Positions 53,004 through 60,891 of a stretch of DNA of 64,000 nt are shown piece after piece. Origin of the DNA: Halobellus ruber (lineage in GTDB: Archaea > Halobacteriota > Halobacteria > Halobacteriales > Haloferacaceae). Each line of letters begins with the position of its first letter. Positions within the stretch are counted from its first letter, which is position 1. Made by a program: the position numbers and the translations under genes. The notes beneath the pieces are model-generated. The model saw only the letters and a program-made list of their open reading frames with translations, was not told the origin of the DNA and did no database searches. Where the stretch lies: assembly GCF_014212355.1 (NCBI RefSeq), contig NZ_JACKXD010000004.1, forward strand, positions 124,001-188,000. The letters are read 5' to 3'.

Positions 53004-54206
53004 TTAACTGATGTTGATGCCCTGCAGGTGTTCGTCCGGTATGACGATATCCTCCGATCTGATCTCCGCCCCGTTGTTCCGTTTCACTCGTCCGATCAAC
53101 TGGAAGTAGCCGTCTTCGACTTTGGAGTTAATGGTCTCGAGGATATCACCGGATTTGAGTGCTTCGAGGGCTGCGCGGGTTCCGTAACCGTGGCATCCAG
53201 CTAAAATGAGCGCCCGCTTGGTCTCCGCCTGTCTGAGAGGGGGCGCCGCCGGGTGGGTGTTCGGGACCTTCGCGACCATAAAGTAATCAAGATCCCACGC
53301 ACCGTCGCCCCACTTCGGAATCGTTTCTTTCTCCTGTATCTTGGGCGCCTCACCGTTTTTATCGACGATGGACCAGTTCGGACGGTGTCCGAACTCGCGG
53401 TCGTCCGAGAGGCCGATCTCCCGTAATTGCTGGGGGGAATACGTCGACAGGTCGTCATCGACGCCGGCGGGGTTCAGATCGAACCGATACGGGAGCGAGA
53501 TGTCTGTTCCGTATATGACATTACGCGTGAAGAGATTCGAAATCGGCCCGCCGATCGAAATCACGTCCGAAGAGAAATCGACATCTGTTTCGTTAGCAAG
53601 TATCACGTTCGTCGGCTGTTCTTCCGTCATTGCGAGATTCGCGCTGACAACGAGTTCGAGCGTCTGAAAGTACTCGTTGGCTGAGAGCGACCCGACGTTT
53701 TCCAGAGACTTGTAGACAGACTGGTCATCAGCCGTCACGTCGCCGATGGTGGGGATCCCGATATCCGCGAGGCGGTGTTGGTCCCCCTCAAGGGATAGTG
53801 AAGTCCGTAGTTGCCGCAATCCGGCTTCATCAAGGGATGTATTCTGTTCCAACGAATCCCCGAGTTTACGCCCGAGTTGGTCAAGTTTCTTTTGAACCCA
53901 CGGCTGTCGTTGTCCCACGAAGATATCTGCCTCTCGGAAAAACGGAATGACGTCCTTGACGTTCTGTTGATACCGCTGCTGTTCATCTTCGGAGACGCCT
54001 CTCCACCTGTTTAGGCGCTGTTTGATATAGGGCTCGAAAACCGCGAACAGGAGGTTCCCCGCTACACCCACCATCGTCGCCTCTAGTATCGAGACGACCA
54101 TACTCCACGAACCACGTTGTGTTCGATAGAGGCGAGTAGAGTCATCATCGACCTCTGGCCACGGGACGGACTCGTAACAGGGATTCTTCCAAGGGTTCTG
54201 TTCCAT
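53004..54206 (-). CDS. Unrecognised membrane-anchored protein with C-terminal Rossmann-like domain
   Basis: 400 residues from the ATG at 54206, supported by a strong TATA stretch just upstream. One TM segment lies at about 37-60 ('MVVSILEATMVGVAGNLLFA'). A charged helical linker follows ('DEQQRYQQNVKDVIPFFREA', 'WVQKKLDQLGRKLGDSLE'). From about 200 a mixed domain contains 'FSSDVISIGGPISNLFTRNV', 'LPYRFDLNPAG', 'WDLDYFMVAKVPNTHPAAPP' and 'KRALILAGCHGYGTRAALEA'. The IGGPxSN and AGCHGYGT loops suggest a nucleotide- or ligand-binding fold, but I cannot name the family. Low GC and island position suggest an accessory function. Confidence 0.7.
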   Translation of the reverse strand: MEQNPWKNPCYESVPWPEVDDDSTRLYRTQRGSWSMVVSILEATMVGVAGNLLFAVFEPYIKQRLNRWRGVSEDEQQRYQQNVKDVIPFFREADIFVGQRQPWVQKKLDQLGRKLGDSLEQNTSLDEAGLRQLRTSLSLEGDQHRLADIGIPTIGDVTADDQSVYKSLENVGSLSANEYFQTLELVVSANLAMTEEQPTNVILANETDVDFSSDVISIGGPISNLFTRNVIYGTDISLPYRFDLNPAGVDDDLSTYSPQQLREIGLSDDREFGHRPNWSIVDKNGEAPKIQEKETIPKWGDGAWDLDYFMVAKVPNTHPAAPPLRQAETKRALILAGCHGYGTRAALEALKSGDILETINSKVEDGYFQLIGRVKRNNGAEIRSEDIVIPDEHLQGINIS

Positions 54207-54230
54207 ACGTCGTGGATTAAAAAATATCAA

Positions 54231-54246
54231 CAATATATATATATTT
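54231..54246 (-). promoter_or_regulatory. TATA-rich promoter of the membrane-anchored protein gene
   Basis: A run of TATATATA steps, 16 bp (54231-54246), lies 25-40 bp upstream of the ATG at 54206 on the minus strand. It is the most AT-rich stretch of the window and ideally placed for TBP binding. Confidence 0.6.
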
Positions 54247-54698
54247 ACTGCCGCATCAAGAGTACCTGTCACCGTTTCGGTGAACGTGTTTCTCACCATC
54301 GAGTGCATCGACACGGGCGGCCTCTGTATTTTCAATAAATGCTTCGATGAAATTCGACGACTTTGTGAGTCCCGCAGCTCGTCAGGAGTGTAGACTGAGT
54401 TCGTGGCTGAACTCACGCCAACCACCTTTTTCGACCTGACCGATTGACTGCGTCGACCCGCACCGCGAGAGATTTCCAGATCCCCTAAGTAACTGCGTAG
54501 TAGATACACAAACCTCGAAGAGAGACCGGCACAAAAGCGAGGGAACGGACGTTTTAGGCTCCTGAGTCGACGGCGAAATCGACATCGACCCGCTGGGGTT
54601 TCGTCACACCACGTGAAATAATCGGTTAAACCCCCACTCTGTCTTGTGATTCGCTCGGGACGAAAATATCCGAGACGGTCGCTACCACAGAATCGGAT
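54247..54698. other. 452-bp AT-richer spacer at the right edge of the island
   Basis: No supported gene. On the minus strand one frame gives a fragment 'GGWREFSHELSLHS', then a stop, then 'GLTKSSNFIEAFIENTEAAR' and 'ALDGEKHVHRNGDRYS', possibly two pieces of a decayed protein. I do not recognise it. There is no terminal inverted repeat or tRNA to define the island edge. Confidence 0.35.
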
Positions 54699-55988
54699 CT
54701 AGTCTTGAGCAACCGTTTCGGCCGGCTGCTCTGTCGCAGGTGCGGGCGGCTCGTGCGTCCCGAACTCGGGGTGGGTCTCTTCCATCCAGACGTACACGAT
54801 CGCACCTGACAGAAACATCAGGAGTGCCGTCACATAGAAGGCGGCTTCGACGTTGACGAACTCCATCGAGAGGCCGATCAGGATCGCCCCGACGCCGTAG
54901 CCGGAATCGCGCCACATTCGGTAGACACCCATACCTGCCGACCGCCACGTCGGGTGAGCAGCGTCGCCGGGAACGGTCATCAGGTTCGGATACAACAACG
55001 CCATTCCAACTCCGGAGACTGCGGCCAGTACGGCCCACGGAAGGTATCCCTCGACGAGACCCATTCCGAGGACGCCGCCCCCTGCGAGGAACATTCCCGA
55101 GACGACGGGCGGCCGACGACCGATACGATCCGCCAGCCCGCCGGTTGCGATCTGAAGGAAGTACATCGCGCTGTGGACGCCGACCACGACCCCGACGGCA
55201 GCGATACCGAGGCCTTGACTCACCAGATACAGCGGAACGGCGATCCAGAACAGCGTGTCGACGAAGTTTTCGATGTGACCCGCCTGGGCTGCCGCGAACA
55301 GCGTCTTGTCGCCGTAGGTCGCTCGCTTCAGCACCTCGTTAAACGGCAAGTTCGCGTCGTGGTGATCGTCGTCAGCTTCGGCTCGGGCGTACTGGACGGT
55401 CTCCCTGATCAGGAAGATCGAGATAAGGAACGCCAGCACGACGACGACCGCGAGAAAGTAGAACGGCTCGGGCCGTAGACTCGACTGGCCAGCGATAACT
55501 CCGGTGATCCACGCGCCGACAGCGACGCCAGTGTAGCCGAACGCCTCGTCGATGCCGACGGCCAACCCCCGCTGGTCGGCGCCTGCGAGATCGATCTTCG
55601 CGTTGATCGCCATACTCCAGGTCAACGCCTGGTTGACTCCCAGCAGGACGTTTCCGACCGTGATCCATCCCCAACTGGGAGCGAAAATCAGGATGATGGG
55701 CAGTGGGAGAGCCGTCACCCAGCCGAGGACGAGCACCGGCTTCCGACCGTATTCCTCACCCCATTTACCCGCATAGAGGTTGAGAAGCGCCTTGACGAAG
55801 CCAAAGGAGACGACGAACGAGCCGATCACGAGGAACGACTCGACGCCGAGGACGTCCTCTCCCAGAACGGGGACGACCGTGCGTTCGGACCCGATAGTCA
55901 ACCCGGTAGCGAACACCAGCAGGACGTGCAGTGAGAACTGTCCGAGGTGTTCGCGGATTCCTTGCTTGAACCCGGTTGCCGCACTCAT
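54699..55988 (-). CDS. Major facilitator superfamily transporter
   Basis: 429 residues with twelve TM segments. Loop 2-3 has 'LYAGKWGEEYGRKPVLVLGW' (the MFS G-x-x-x-D-R-x-G-R-R region) and the repeat in loop 8-9 is 'GGLADRIGRRPPVVSGMFL'. The C-terminal tail is Pro/Glu-rich and cytoplasmic. The substrate is unknown. It is 3 bp after the rhodanese/MBL gene on the same strand, so it is probably co-expressed and might move a sulfur compound. Confidence 0.87.
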   Translation of the reverse strand: MSAATGFKQGIREHLGQFSLHVLLVFATGLTIGSERTVVPVLGEDVLGVESFLVIGSFVVSFGFVKALLNLYAGKWGEEYGRKPVLVLGWVTALPLPIILIFAPSWGWITVGNVLLGVNQALTWSMAINAKIDLAGADQRGLAVGIDEAFGYTGVAVGAWITGVIAGQSSLRPEPFYFLAVVVVLAFLISIFLIRETVQYARAEADDDHHDANLPFNEVLKRATYGDKTLFAAAQAGHIENFVDTLFWIAVPLYLVSQGLGIAAVGVVVGVHSAMYFLQIATGGLADRIGRRPPVVSGMFLAGGGVLGMGLVEGYLPWAVLAAVSGVGMALLYPNLMTVPGDAAHPTWRSAGMGVYRMWRDSGYGVGAILIGLSMEFVNVEAAFYVTALLMFLSGAIVYVWMEETHPEFGTHEPPAPATEQPAETVAQD

Positions 55989-55991
55989 GGA

Positions 55992-57104
55992 TCACTCAGC
56001 CGCACAGTTGTTGGGACCCAGTTCCAGTTCGGCCAGCTCGTCGGGTGGAACCGATTCCCGTCCCACGTTCGTCCGCTTGACGCGCTGGAAGTTCGGCGGA
56101 TGATCCGGGATGTCCGAGGCGAGTTCCTCGACGAACGCCTCGCGGCTGCGACCGAGATCCTCGTTCCGTTCTCTCACCTCGGCGAGCGTCGCCATCACCG
56201 GTGGTTCGGGCGAGCCGGGGTCGTGTGCCGGCAGGACCAGCGCGTCGTCCGGCCGGTCGAGCAACCGCTGAAGACTCTCGTAGAGCGTCGCAGCGTTCCG
56301 TTCGACGTTCGAGTCCTCGATACCCGCTTCGACGCCGAGTTCGACGCGTCCCACGCTCTCGTGGAAGAGCGTGTCACCCGTAATCAGCGCCGCGCCACCG
56401 ATGTCGAACGAGACGCTGCCCTCGCTGTGGCCCGGGGTGTGAACGACCTCGATACCGAGGTTCCCGATCGTCACGCTCTGGCCGTCCTCAAGCGGCGTTA
56501 CGTCGAGATCGAACGCGTCCTTCGGGTGAAGATAGTAGGGAATACCGTGTCGGTCCGCGAGCTCCGCGGCCCCGGAGACGTGGTCGGCGTGGGCGTGCGT
56601 GTCGAAAACGCCGACGAGGTCGGCGTCGTACTCGTCGAGAATCGCCTCGTACTCGCCGAAGTACTGCGACGGATCGAAGACGGCGGCGTCACCGTCCGAG
56701 ACGAGTACGTGTGAGAGACAGCCTTTCCCGGGACGCGCGACTTGGACGAGCGTGCCGTCGATGTCGGCCGGTACTACCGCGTGCCGGTGGACGCGACTCC
56801 AACCGTTCATCCCGTCTGTGAGCGTTGCCGCGTCGTAGTCCAGTTCTCGCAGCACTTCGGTCGCCGTCTCCGAGACGACTCCTGCGGCACAGACGGTGAC
56901 TATCCGGTTCCCATCAGGAAGGTCCGAAAGGGCCACTTTGGCCTGTTCGGGGTTGTCAGTTAGTTCATCGTAGACATCGACGTTGCGACTCTCCGGGATG
57001 TGCCACTCCTCGAAGTCCTCCTGATGACGAATATCGAGAACGAGCGGGCTACTATCGCCATCTCGCAACCGTTCGCTGAGTTCGTTCGGCGTGATCTCCC
57101 GCAT
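55992..57104 (-). CDS. Rhodanese + metallo-beta-lactamase protein (persulfide dioxygenase-like)
   Basis: 370 residues. The N-terminal rhodanese domain (about 1-110) has an active Cys in 'RIVTVCAAGVVSETATEV'. The C-terminal metallo-beta-lactamase domain carries the metal motif 'VFDTHAHADHVSGAAELADR' (HxHxDH), then 'VVHTPGHSEGSVSF', 'ALITGDTLF' and 'ALVLPAHDPG'. This architecture is that of ETHE1/persulfide dioxygenase fusions, which oxidise persulfides to sulfite. Some MBL-rhodanese proteins have other roles, so this is an inference. A divergent HTH regulator at 57194 probably controls it. Confidence 0.85.
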   Translation of the reverse strand: MREITPNELSERLRDGDSSPLVLDIRHQEDFEEWHIPESRNVDVYDELTDNPEQAKVALSDLPDGNRIVTVCAAGVVSETATEVLRELDYDAATLTDGMNGWSRVHRHAVVPADIDGTLVQVARPGKGCLSHVLVSDGDAAVFDPSQYFGEYEAILDEYDADLVGVFDTHAHADHVSGAAELADRHGIPYYLHPKDAFDLDVTPLEDGQSVTIGNLGIEVVHTPGHSEGSVSFDIGGAALITGDTLFHESVGRVELGVEAGIEDSNVERNAATLYESLQRLLDRPDDALVLPAHDPGSPEPPVMATLAEVRERNEDLGRSREAFVEELASDIPDHPPNFQRVKRTNVGRESVPPDELAELELGPNNCAAE

Positions 57105-57193
57105 CGGTATGCCCGAATAGAGGGCGGGTTCGGATATCGGTGGTGCCGGACATGACCGGCACCGTTAATGACGCCAATCACGAGGGCGTCCGT

Positions 57194-57928
57194 ATGGGTC
57201 TGTATGAGGCCTCGATTCGGGTCGAACACGAGTGTCCATACCGAGAGATCTCCGAACGATTCCCGGACCTGACCATCCGCGAGTGGCCGCTGACCGACTG
57301 TCAGGTTCTCGAAATCACTTCGGAGGCGACGCCGACCGAGGAGTTGCTCGAGGAGATCGCTCAGATCGGAACCGTTCTGCACGAATCAGCGGACGACGAC
57401 GGGTATCACGTCGTCACGCAGTCGTGTCTCTGTTCACTGGAAGAGTCGATCATCGACCGGTTCGAGAAACACAATTGCCTGTATCAGTCACCGACGATAT
57501 ACCGGCAGGGCTGGGAGCATTACACGGTGGTCGCGTTCGACGGTGAGGACGTTCGGGAGTTGCTCGGTGATCTGCGAGCCGACAGGGAGATCGAACTCCT
57601 CTCGAAAACCTCGATTTCGGGGACGCAGATCCCGCACAGCATACTGGCTCCGGCGAATCAACTGTTCGAGAACCTCACCGACCGGCAGTTGGCAGCACTC
57701 CAGTTAGCGCTGGAGCGCGGCTATTACGAACAGCCACGGAAGACCTCGTTGCGGGAACTGGCCGACCGGACGGCCGTCGCTCGTTCGACCTACGAAGAGC
57801 ATCTTCGGAAGGCGGAAAACAAACTCCTCACGAACGCAGGGCAGTTCTTACGGCTGGTCACTGCGACCTCGACGGCTGATCCGTTACAAGTCGAAAAGCC
57901 ACGGCAGGCAGAACAGACTGCGGACTGA
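57194..57928 (+). CDS. Bacterio-opsin-activator-type HTH regulator
   Basis: 244 residues from the ATG at 57194. The N-terminal regulatory part is 'GLYEASIRVEHECPYREISE' and 'LEEIAQIGTVLHESADDDGY'. The C-terminal HTH_10 domain is 'LTDRQLAALQLALERGYYEQ', 'TSLRELADRTAVARSTYEEH' and 'LRKAENKLLT'. It is divergent from the rhodanese/MBL-MFS pair and likely its regulator. The last base of its stop codon is the first base of an 82-bp palindromic element, so the C-terminal end may have been changed by that insertion. Confidence 0.88.
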   Translation: MGLYEASIRVEHECPYREISERFPDLTIREWPLTDCQVLEITSEATPTEELLEEIAQIGTVLHESADDDGYHVVTQSCLCSLEESIIDRFEKHNCLYQSPTIYRQGWEHYTVVAFDGEDVRELLGDLRADREIELLSKTSISGTQIPHSILAPANQLFENLTDRQLAALQLALERGYYEQPRKTSLRELADRTAVARSTYEEHLRKAENKLLTNAGQFLRLVTATSTADPLQVEKPRQAEQTAD

Positions 57929-58009
57929 TACGGATTATTGTAGTCAACTGCCGGTCATCGCCGACCCCGTCTCTGGCGACGACCGGTAAGTAGTTACGAT
58001 AATCCGTAT
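57928..58009. mobile_element. 82-bp palindromic element abutting the HTH stop codon
   Basis: The left arm ATACGGATTATTGTAGTCAA is mirrored by the right arm TAGTTACGATAATCCGTAT, and an inner stem CCGGTC...CGCC/GGCG...GACCGG closes on a short loop. It differs in sequence from the 80-bp family. It is either a MITE or a strong bidirectional terminator that was recruited from one. Confidence 0.75.
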
Positions 58010-58087
58010 GAACTGTTGGGGACTCATAGAGACTGTGCCGTTGACTACCCGGTGGAGCACGAACAGTAATTCGCTGACAGGCTGTTT

Positions 58088-58171
58088 TACAGTAGCGTTT
58101 GCAACTGATTGCACATCCGATCACACGCCGTCGTGCGATCGAGTGAGCGAAGACTTGCAAACGCTACTGTA
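58088..58171. mobile_element. 84-bp element with 17-bp perfect terminal inverted repeats
   Basis: TACAGTAGCGTTTGCAA at 58088-58104 is exactly inverted at 58155-58171 (TTGCAAACGCTACTGTA). The interior has no ORF. The arms are longer and more exact than expected for a chance hairpin. Typical of a non-autonomous IS derivative. Confidence 0.75.
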
Positions 58172-58277
58172 GATTTCGGACACGAAGTCGTTCAGCACAG
58201 GCACTGCTATACCGCGAGCGAACGGGCCACGGAGGCTCCGAAGGGGCCGACGCCGCGCTTTCGGGCGAGCGTTTGTC

Positions 58278-58357
58278 ATACTGTCGGCTATAACTACGTG
58301 AAGATGTTCCACACCCCTGGGTGTCGAACTCCGTCACGCGATTATAGCCGACAGTAT
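58278..58357 (+). mobile_element. 80-bp palindromic MITE, copy D
   Basis: Same ends as copies A-C (ATACTGTCGGCTATA and TATAGCCGACAGTAT), the same orientation as copy A, and centre CCACACCCC/GGGTGTCG. It lies between the 84-bp element and the UspA gene. The remaining part of 57929-58602 has no gene. It contains a small hairpin GCGGGACC/GGTCCCGC near 58375-58393. Confidence 0.85.
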
Positions 58358-58602
58358 CAGGAAGCGAGCAGGCGGGACCGAAGGTCCCGCTGGCAGTCGG
58401 GTGCTCCCCGGCGACGAAGCGAGCGACCGCAACAAAAGGTCGGAACTCGATACGGCTATCACCGCTCCAGTCGTGGGAAGCGCCTGAAGGGACCAGTAGC
58501 CGGGTTGATATTCCGGAGTCGGAATTGGACCCCGGTTGGACGACAACTACAGCGCTTTCCGGTGTCCCCTCTGTTTTAGTGTTCCCTGACAAATTGGGAC
58601 GT

Positions 58603-59319
58603 ATGAACGTAACGCACAGGATCCTCGTTCCGTTCGAACTACCGGATGCTAACGAGGTCCCCCCGGTGTTGGTCGACACGCTTGCGACGATGGAGGTGGT
58701 CTTGCTCGGCCACTACGGACTGCCGGAGCAGACCCCGCCCTCTGCCGCCCGCGACCAGTTCGAGGACGATGCACGAGCGGAACTCGACGACATCGCCCGA
58801 CGATTCGAGGAGACCGGAGTCTCGCTGACCACTCGGCTCGTGTTCGGGAAAGCCCGCGAGAAGACGATCAATCGCGTCGCACTCGAAGAGGACTGCGACG
58901 TGATCCTGACGCCCGGCGACGCCGACGCAGTCACACGGGTGCTCGTGCCACTCCGTGGTGAGGCGAACTTCGACCGTATCCTCTCGTTCGTCGGGGAGTT
59001 ACTGACCGCGACTGGAGCATCCGTCACGCTGTTTCACACGGGTGAGGAGTCCGACAGGCTCCCGGGCGAGGAGATCCTCGCGGACGCGACCGACCGGCTC
59101 GTCGAGGCGGGTGTCGACCCCGACCGCATCAGCCGGCAACTGTCGGCCGAGGACGACATCGAACGGAGTATCGTCGACCTCGGAGACACGTTCGACCTAC
59201 TCGTACTGGGCGAGACGGAGCCGTCGCTCCGCGACCGGATCTTCGGGAGTCGCCCGGCACAGGTGACCGCCGGCACGGACGATCCGGCCTTCGTCGTTCG
59301 AAACGTCGAACAACCGTAA
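58603..59319 (+). CDS. Universal stress protein (UspA) family, tandem-domain-like
   Basis: 238 residues. 'HRILVPFELPDANEVPPVLV' and 'TMEVVLLGHYGLPEQTPPSA' begin the first alpha/beta unit. 'CDVILTPGDADAVTRVLVPL' joins to the second unit, which ends in 'DTFDLLVLGETEPSLRDRIF' and 'DDPAFVVRNVEQP'. The classic ATP loop G-x2-G-x9-G(S/T) appears only in weak form in the second unit. The start at 58603 follows a spacer with mobile repeats. It is first in a block with transporter genes of the same strand. Confidence 0.82.
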   Translation: MNVTHRILVPFELPDANEVPPVLVDTLATMEVVLLGHYGLPEQTPPSAARDQFEDDARAELDDIARRFEETGVSLTTRLVFGKAREKTINRVALEEDCDVILTPGDADAVTRVLVPLRGEANFDRILSFVGELLTATGASVTLFHTGEESDRLPGEEILADATDRLVEAGVDPDRISRQLSAEDDIERSIVDLGDTFDLLVLGETEPSLRDRIFGSRPAQVTAGTDDPAFVVRNVEQP

Positions 59320-59404
59320 TCCGTCAATGGATGCCGTGGAACCAGTCTCACTCCGGGATTCGGAAGCAGCCACCCCACTCGGGTGATGCGGAGGTAGCCA
59401 CCGG

Positions 59405-60769
59405 ATGACGAACGATCTCGAACGCGACCTCGGCCTGTACGCGACGATCACAATCAGTATGGGCGCGATGATCGGCAGCGGCATCTTCGTACTGCCGGCG
59501 CTCGGGTTGAAGAAGGCCGGGCCGGCAGTGATCCTCGCGTACGTTCTGGCGGGGCTGGTCGTGCTGCCGGCGGCGCTGTCGAAAGCCGAGATGGCGACGG
59601 CGATGCCCGAGTCCGGCGGCACGTACCTCTACATCGACCGGGCGATGGGCCCGCTGGCCGGCACGGTCGCGGGAATCGGTGCGTGGTTCTCGCTGGTGTT
59701 CAAGAGCTCGTTCGCGCTGGTCGGGCTCGGCGCGTACCTGCTCCTTCTGGTTCCGCTGTCGGGCGGGTTAGTGAAGGCCGTCGCGCTGGGGCTGGCCACC
59801 CTGATCGTCGTGCTCAACATCGTCGGCACCGAACAGAGCGGCAAGGCACAGTCGATCATCGTCACCGCGGTCGTGGTGGCGCTGGCGGCGTACGTGCTCA
59901 ACTCCGGGGTCGCGATCGAACCCGCCAGATTCGACGGATTCGCGGCGAAAGGTGCCGGCGGCATCGTCACCGCGGCCGCGTTCGTGTTCGTCTCGTATGC
60001 GGGCGTGACCAAAATCGCCAGTGTCGCCGAGGAAGTTGAGAACCCCGACCGAAACCTGCCGCTTGGAATGCTCGGGTCGATGGGCATTATGATGCTCATC
60101 TACACCCTGGTGGTCGGGGCCGTCGTCGGACTGAACGATCCGAAGGTGCTGTCGACGAGCGGGCCGGGTGGGGGTCCATCGCTGACCCCGATGGCCGACG
60201 GCGCCGGCCAACTCATCGGCGGTTTCGGTGTCGTCGCCATCGCGCTGGTCGCGATTCTAGCGCTCACTAGTATGGCCAACGCCGGCGTGCTCGCGTCCTC
60301 GCGGTTCCCGCTTGCGATGAGCCGGGACTCGCTGGCGCCCCGTCGGCTCGCGCGGGTCAGCGAGCGGTTCCAGACCCCTCGGAACGCGATTCTGCTAACT
60401 GGCGGCCTCTTGATTGCATTAATCGCGTTCGTCCCGGTCGTCGAGTTGGCGAAGTTAGCCAGCGCGTTCCAGATCTTGGTGTTCTCCTTCGAGAACGTCG
60501 CGCTCGTCGCGTTCCGCGCCAGCGGCGTGGAGTCCTATCAACCGTCGTTCCGGACTCCCGGGTACCCGTACGTCCAGGTCGTCGGATTACTTGGCGGGCT
60601 GGCGCTACTCACACAGATGGGGACGCTCCCGATTCTCGGCGCGGCCGGCATCATCGTCGGCGGGGTCGCGTGGTACCTCGTCTACGGTCGGAGCCGGACG
60701 GATCGCGAGGGCGCGTTGGGAGCCATCATCGACCGACGACGTGAGGAGGAGTCGGTGACCTCCGACTGA
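59405..60769 (+). CDS. APC family amino acid/polyamine permease
   Basis: 454 residues with about twelve TM segments. TM1 'ITISMGAMIGSGIFVLPALG' contains the GSGIF substrate-binding motif of APC transporters. 'ALSKAEMATAMPESGGTYLY' follows in loop 2-3. It ends in a charged tail. It may bring in amino acids or act as an exchanger. It lies between UspA and the K+ channel, in line with a homeostasis or stress block. Confidence 0.88.
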   Translation: MTNDLERDLGLYATITISMGAMIGSGIFVLPALGLKKAGPAVILAYVLAGLVVLPAALSKAEMATAMPESGGTYLYIDRAMGPLAGTVAGIGAWFSLVFKSSFALVGLGAYLLLLVPLSGGLVKAVALGLATLIVVLNIVGTEQSGKAQSIIVTAVVVALAAYVLNSGVAIEPARFDGFAAKGAGGIVTAAAFVFVSYAGVTKIASVAEEVENPDRNLPLGMLGSMGIMMLIYTLVVGAVVGLNDPKVLSTSGPGGGPSLTPMADGAGQLIGGFGVVAIALVAILALTSMANAGVLASSRFPLAMSRDSLAPRRLARVSERFQTPRNAILLTGGLLIALIAFVPVVELAKLASAFQILVFSFENVALVAFRASGVESYQPSFRTPGYPYVQVVGLLGGLALLTQMGTLPILGAAGIIVGGVAWYLVYGRSRTDREGALGAIIDRRREEESVTSD

Positions 60770-60861
60770 ACCGATGCCTGTACCATCGCTCCGACACGAC
60801 CGGCTAAGATCCGAGCACAGCCCGGTGCCGACACCGTGCGGCGACGACCATATCGGGATGG

Positions 60862-60868
60862 TTTAACA
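60862..60868 (+). promoter_or_regulatory. TATA-like box for the K+ channel gene
   Basis: TTTAACA lies 24-30 bp before the ATG at 60892, fitting a leaderless start. The GC-rich flanks make it stand out. Confidence 0.5.
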
Positions 60869-60891
60869 ATCCGAGGGTCACTTTCGTACGT

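Noticed and set aside
54382-54585. 67-codon minus-strand ORF as a gene or transposase fragment
   Set aside because: There is a stop after 'HSLHS'-like residues, no recognised family and no inverted repeats. It is kept only as a note in the spacer entry.
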